Shown in pieces: positions 60,504 through 64,000 of a stretch of 64,000 bases of DNA. Positions within the stretch are counted from its first letter, which is position 1; every line of letters starts with the position of its first letter. The stretch comes from Streptomyces fradiae ATCC 10745 = DSM 40063 (GTDB taxonomy: Bacteria; Actinomycetota; Actinomycetes; Streptomycetales; Streptomycetaceae). The translations under genes and the position numbers were made by a program. Under the pieces are notes generated by a model. That model did not search any database and was not told the DNA's origin. It saw nothing but the letters and a program-made list of their open reading frames with translations. Where the stretch lies: positions 3,458,501 through 3,522,500 of the forward strand of contig NZ_CP023696.1 of assembly GCF_008704425.1 (NCBI RefSeq). Direction: 5' to 3'.

Positions 60504-60620
60504 CGCCGTTCCCTGGCACCGCCGCTCCGCCGCACGGCCCCGGCCGTCGCGGCGGAGCGCCGCCCGCCCGGCTGAATCGAGGGCCGTGAATTCCTCGATA
60601 TCCGTATTGAGGACAATTAC

Positions 60621-62114
60621 ATGACCCGTACGTCCCGTTCCCGGGGCCATCACGCGGGGGCCGCCCGGTCCGCCTCCGCCCCGGCCCGCCGAGGAAAAGG
60701 CGACCAGTCGGAGAACGCGTCGCGATCGGCCAAACCGGCCGGTTCCCGCACGCGCGCCCCGCGCCGCCGCACCGCCCCGCCCCCGCCCGGTGACTTCACC
60801 CTCCCGGTGACGCACACCCCTCCGCTGCCGCCCGTCGAGGCGTTCGCGGACCTCGGCTTCCCGCCCGCGCTGCTGCGCGCCCTGGACGCCGAAGGGGTGA
60901 CCGTCCCGTTCCCCATCCAGGCGGCGACCCTCCCGAACTCCCTCGCCGGCCGCGACGTGCTCGGCCGTGGCCGCACCGGCTCCGGCAAGACGCTCGCGTT
61001 CGGCCTCGCGGTGCTCGCCCGCCTCGCCGGGACCCGCGCCGAGCCGAAGCGCCCCCTCGCCCTGGTCCTCGTCCCCACGCGGGAGCTGGCCCAGCAGGTC
61101 ACCGACGCGCTCGCCCCGTACGCCCGGCCGCTCGGGCTGCGGCAGGCCACCGTCGTCGGCGGGGTGTCCATCGGCCGCCAGGTCTCCGCGCTGCGCGCCG
61201 GCGCGGAGGTCCTCGTCGCGACCCCCGGCCGGCTGCGTGACCTGGTCACGCGCGGCGACTGCGTCCTCGACGACGTCGGCATCACCGTGCTCGACGAGGC
61301 CGACCAGATGACCGACATGGGCTTCCTGCCGCAGATCACCGGTCTGCTGGCGCTGACCAGGCCCGACGGGCAGCGGCTGCTGTTCTCCGCGACCCTGGAC
61401 CGGAACGTCGACTCCCTCGTGAAGGGCTACCTCCACGACCCGGTCGTCCACTCCGTGGACCCGACCGCCGGGGTGGTGACGTCGATGGAGCACCACGTGC
61501 TGCACGTCCAGGACACCGACAAGAACGCCACGGCCACCGAGATCGCCGCCCGCGAGGGCCGCGTGATCATGTTCCTGGACACGAAGCACGGCGTGGACCG
61601 GTTCACCAAGCACCTGCTCAAGAGCGGGGTGCGGGCGTCGGCGCTGCACGGCGGCAAGTCGCAGCCGCAGCGGACCAGGACGCTGACGCAGTTCAAGGAC
61701 GGCCACGTCGACGTGCTCGTCGCGACCAACGTCGCCGCGCGCGGCATCCACGTCGACGACCTCGACCTCGTCGTGAACGTCGACCCGCCCGGCGACCACA
61801 AGGACTACCTGCACCGGGGCGGGCGCACCGCCCGCGCGGGCGAGTCCGGCAGCGTCGTCACGCTGGTCCTGCCGCACCAGCGGCGCGACATGAACAGCCT
61901 GATGCACCACGCGGGCATCCGGCCCGTCACCACGGCCGTGCGGTCCGGCGACGCGGAGCTGACCCGCATCACCGGCGCGCGTACGCCGTCGGGGATACCG
62001 GTCGTGATCGCTCCGCCCACGCCCCCGGCCGGCCAGGCGTCCGGCGAACCGGGCTCGGGCTCCCGCCGCCGCCGTACCGGCACGCGCCGCCGCGCCGGAA
62101 CCCGCCGCCGTTGA
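60621..62114 (+). CDS. DEAD-box RNA helicase
   Basis: The product is 497 aa with ATG at 60621 after GAGGA. A basic N-terminal arm precedes the two RecA domains. Motifs: G117-R-T-G-S-G-K-T124 (I), PTRELAQQV (Ia), VLDEADQMTDMGF (II), LFSATL (III), and HRGGRTARAGESG (VI). The basic C-terminus has repeated RRRTGTRRR for RNA binding. It probably remodels RNA or ribosomes with the upstream cold-shock protein, from which it is separated by a terminator. Confidence 0.96.
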   Translation: MTRTSRSRGHHAGAARSASAPARRGKGDQSENASRSAKPAGSRTRAPRRRTAPPPPGDFTLPVTHTPPLPPVEAFADLGFPPALLRALDAEGVTVPFPIQAATLPNSLAGRDVLGRGRTGSGKTLAFGLAVLARLAGTRAEPKRPLALVLVPTRELAQQVTDALAPYARPLGLRQATVVGGVSIGRQVSALRAGAEVLVATPGRLRDLVTRGDCVLDDVGITVLDEADQMTDMGFLPQITGLLALTRPDGQRLLFSATLDRNVDSLVKGYLHDPVVHSVDPTAGVVTSMEHHVLHVQDTDKNATATEIAAREGRVIMFLDTKHGVDRFTKHLLKSGVRASALHGGKSQPQRTRTLTQFKDGHVDVLVATNVAARGIHVDDLDLVVNVDPPGDHKDYLHRGGRTARAGESGSVVTLVLPHQRRDMNSLMHHAGIRPVTTAVRSGDAELTRITGARTPSGIPVVIAPPTPPAGQASGEPGSGSRRRRTGTRRRAGTRRR

Positions 62115-62175
62115 CACCCGGCGCCCCGCCCGAGGCGCCCCCGCGCCGTACGAGCGCCCCGCGCCGTACGGTGCC

Positions 62176-62274
62176 GGGCGTCCGCATCCGGCACCCCGCA
62201 CCACCGCCGGGCGTCCGCATCCGGCACTCCGCACCACCGCCGGGCGTCCGCATCCGGCACTCCGCACCACCGCC
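62176..62274. repeat. 33-nt tandem repeat x 3
   Basis: Three copies of a 33-nt unit (GGGCGTCCGCATCCGGCACT plus CCGCACCACCGCC) at 62176-62208, 62209-62241 and 62242-62274, with one mismatch in the first copy. They lie between the helicase stop and the SCO5918-like gene. Confidence 0.9.
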
Positions 62275-62328
62275 GGACGCCCGTCTCCCGCACCCCCGCT
62301 CCGCCGCCCCGACCCCTGTGAGGCAACC

Positions 62329-62610
62329 ATGCGCTGTGTGATCGCCCGCTTCCCGTTCGACTTCACGGCGAGCGAGGTGGAGGCCCTGCTGGCCAAGGTC
62401 AAGCCGGAACCGGCGGAGGGGCCGTGCGCGGTCATCGGCCGCCACACGTACCCGGTGAAGCAGGTCGGCGAGGTCATCACCCGCCAGGACCGCCGCGACT
62501 TCACCGCCGACGAGGTGACGCGGGCGCTGCGGCGCCTCGGCTTCACCGTGAGGCAGGCCCCCGCCCCGGACCCGCTGCCGACCCAGGCCGCCACGGACCT
62601 GTTCGGCTGA
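62329..62610 (+). CDS. SCO5918-family protein
   Basis: The product is 93 aa with ATG at 62329 after GAGG. It has MRCVIARFPFDFTASEVEAL, then VIGRHTYPVKQVGEVITRQD and RRDFTADEVTRALRRLGF. I recognise this as the small family found beside the csp and DEAD-box genes in Streptomyces (SCO5918-5921 region). The compact alpha/beta pattern and the constant neighbourhood suggest an RNA-related cold-response role, but this is unproven. Confidence 0.85.
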   Translation: MRCVIARFPFDFTASEVEALLAKVKPEPAEGPCAVIGRHTYPVKQVGEVITRQDRRDFTADEVTRALRRLGFTVRQAPAPDPLPTQAATDLFG

Positions 62611-62632
62611 CGCCCGTCCGCGGGCAGCCCTC

Positions 62633-62671
62633 GGACGCCGACCACCCGGTACTCCCGGGTGGTCGGCGTCC
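62633..62671. terminator. 17-bp bidirectional terminator hairpin
   Basis: GGACGCCGACCACCCGG (62633-62649) pairs perfectly with 62655-62671 around a 5-nt loop. It lies between convergent genes, 23 nt after the SCO5918-like stop. Confidence 0.88.
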
Positions 62672-62740
62672 GCTCGTTCCGCCTCCCGGCCGTCCGCGGC
62701 CCGCGGGCCCGCGCCGGGGCCGGGCCGCCGTACGGCCGTC

Positions 62741-63109
62741 CTAGTCGTCGGTGTAGCTGAAGTCGCCCACCGTCCAGGCGCTCACGTCCTCGATGGCCAC
62801 GCGGTACATGCCGCCCGTCTCGGGGATGCCGAGGGTGCCCTGCAGGATCCGCGCCACGTGGAAGTGCAGGTGCGTCGGGGCGCCGGGGCGCGCGGTGTCC
62901 TCCGGGGGCGGTGCGAACACCCCCGCGAACCCGCCCAGGCGCTCCGAGTCCCGCAGGACCTCCGCCACCCGCTCCCGCCACACGGCCTCCGGAGCGAGCC
63001 GCCCCGTGATGACCGCACCGTTGACCACGACGGTGAGCGACATCTGATTGGACTGCTCCGACTCGACGGTGGCCGCGACATTCACGAGCAGTGCATCAGG
63101 CTTCGTCAT
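62741..63109 (-). CDS. 122-aa conserved protein, possibly GvpU-like
   Basis: MTKPDALLVNVAATVESEQS opens the protein, followed by NQMSLTVVVNGAVITGRLAP, a HLHFHVARILQGTLGIPETG strand region and an acidic C-terminus. The pattern loosely recalls gas-vesicle accessory protein GvpU-like sequences, in which a nitrilase-size beta core follows a similar start. There is no gas-vesicle cluster in the window, so the name is tentative. Confidence 0.65.
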   Translation of the reverse strand: MTKPDALLVNVAATVESEQSNQMSLTVVVNGAVITGRLAPEAVWRERVAEVLRDSERLGGFAGVFAPPPEDTARPGAPTHLHFHVARILQGTLGIPETGGMYRVAIEDVSAWTVGDFSYTDD

Positions 63110-63297
63110 GCCCCGAACCTACAAGCCCGAGCGCCCGAGTGGGGCCCTCACCCCCGCCCCGACGCTCACGGAGCGCCGGGGGAACGCCCGCCGAACGGCC
63201 GGGGAACGCCCGGCACGTCAGCATTCGTCCCCCACCGCGCACCACCGCGCCCCCACGCGTCCCCACCGCGCTTCCACCGCGTCCCTCCCCGCCGTCC

Positions 63298-63325
63298 GGG
63301 GGCGGCGCCGGCCGGCGCCGCCCCC
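63298..63325 (-). terminator. perfect 28-bp palindrome after pectate lyase
   Basis: GGGGGCGGCGCCGG (63298-63311) is followed directly by its exact complement (63312-63325). It lies 11 nt beyond the pectate lyase stop on the minus strand. The rest of 63110-63297 shows no gene. Confidence 0.7.
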
Positions 63326-63336
63326 GGGGCCCTCGG

Positions 63337-64000
63337 CTACTCGACCGTGCCCTGCTCGGTGAGGACGCCGGCGCCCGCGGTGCGGGCCAGTTCGGCGGGC
63401 AGGGACGCGGCGGAGGTCCGGAGGCCGGCCGTCAGGGTCGGCGTCCAGCCGGCGGTGGTCCTCAGCTTCTTCCCGGCGGAGGCGTTGTAGGCGGCGACGA
63501 CGTCCGTCACCGTGCCGTTCACGGTGTTGCCGCGCCCGGCGACCGCGCCGGTGCCGTCCCCGCTGAGGAGCTGGGACACCTTGCGGTCGGCGGACAGGGT
63601 CCAGGCGTTGTACTCGGCCACGATCCTGGCGTCGGCGCGGGCGTTGATGCTGTAGCTGTGGGCGTAGCCGTTGAGCTTCGCCGTGTCGTAGTGGTTGTTG
63701 TACAGGTGGATCCGGCCGAGGCGGGCCAGGGGGGCGCGCTGGGTGATGCCCTTCCACACGTTGTGGTGGAGGGTGACGCGCAGCTTGCCGACGCTGTCGG
63801 TGTCGCTGCCGCCGATGAGCATCGTCTTGTCGTGGCTGTGGAAGACGTTCTGCTCGACGGTGACCAGGTCGGAGCCGCCTGTGATGTCGAGCGCGCCGTC
63901 GTGGACCTGGTACTTGCGCCCGAAGTACGTCTTGAGGGCGCTGTCGTAGAGCGGGGCGTCGGTGAAGGTGTTGTGGTCGGCCCACACGTGGGTGGCGCCG
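63337..64000 (-). CDS. pectate lyase (polysaccharide lyase family 1), 5' end outside window
   Basis: The visible 221 codons run off the right edge, so the start and signal peptide are missing. The right-handed beta-helix signature is clear: THVWADHNTFTD, then YDGxLDIT-like VHDGALDITGGSDLVTVEQN, then VTLHHNVWKGITQRAPLARL with the catalytic Arg, and IHLYNNHYDT. It cleaves polygalacturonate by beta-elimination outside the cell with Ca2+. The 5' part would include the other Ca-binding Asp residues. Confidence 0.93.
   Translation of the reverse strand, partial: GATHVWADHNTFTDAPLYDSALKTYFGRKYQVHDGALDITGGSDLVTVEQNVFHSHDKTMLIGGSDTDSVGKLRVTLHHNVWKGITQRAPLARLGRIHLYNNHYDTAKLNGYAHSYSINARADARIVAEYNAWTLSADRKVSQLLSGDGTGAVAGRGNTVNGTVTDVVAAYNASAGKKLRTTAGWTPTLTAGLRTSAASLPAELARTAGAGVLTEQGTVE

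Noticed and set aside
62111..62341. Plus-strand 76-codon frame made of PGVRIRH repeats
   Set aside because: It is the translation of the 33-nt repeat array, with no ribosome binding site, and overlaps the start of a real gene.
62741..63109. Gas-vesicle gene cluster
   Set aside because: One weak GvpU-like resemblance and no gvpA or other gvp genes.

Overview
The window is a very GC-rich actinobacterial chromosome segment, almost certainly from Streptomyces or a close relative. The evidence is the strong G/C bias at third codon positions, frequent GTG and TTG starts, leaderless promoters, an SsgA-family protein, adjacent SigF/SigN-type sigma factors, and gene blocks that I recall from S. coelicolor (SCO4020-4043-like on the left, SCO5918-5921-like on the right). 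I see no insertion sequence, prophage, rRNA or CRISPR array. The left and right ends cut through a partial unknown gene and a partial pectate lyase.

Layout: 1-7 kb holds a receiver-less OmpR-type regulator and two DHA2 drug exporters, each with its own repressor (TetR; MarR) and a visible operator. 7-15 kb is a housekeeping block: sigN- and sigF-like sigma genes, a Dabb-domain operon, tRNA-Ser(CGA), tadA with its partner gene, upp, a LytR_C protein and a VapB-like protein. 15.6-18 kb has a secreted M28 aminopeptidase and an HhH-GPD glycosylase. 18-28 kb is a cobalamin (B12) cluster: cbiD; cobK; cobG-cobH-cobIJ with ATGA overlaps; and a B12 riboswitch in front of cobN. An exact 14-bp parS site lies inside the start of cobIJ, and two exact DnaA boxes lie inside the cobN terminator, which fits an oriC-proximal position.

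28-38.5 kb contains single genes (NmrA-like reductase, FBP zinc-finger protein, DUF418 membrane protein, VOC protein, D,D-carboxypeptidase, CmpX-like channel, SsgA-like protein, copper-storage protein) and a crcB-DUF190-crcB fluoride operon. 38.5-42 kb is a compact four-gene operon (XRE regulator, ImmA/IrrE metalloprotease, MAB_1171c multi-pass membrane protein, PAP2-like membrane protein). It is the best candidate here for an uncharacterised system.

42-50 kb carries VOC, SnoaL, MerR, PH-domain, ricin-lectin, CmcI-like, YbhB, archease and RtcB genes. Archease and RtcB are convergent partners in RNA ligation. 50.5-53 kb has a coupled TPR protein/polyprenyl synthetase pair. 53-56.5 kb has an ECF41-like sigma factor behind an octanucleotide repeat, divergent from a TetR-FAD monooxygenase pair. 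57-63 kb has a GAF-PP2C phosphatase, a MerR regulator, a cold-shock protein, a DEAD-box helicase and an SCO5918-family protein.

Tandem repeats (6 to 64 nt units) occur in many intergenic gaps and in low-complexity protein tails. They are a recurring trait of this window.
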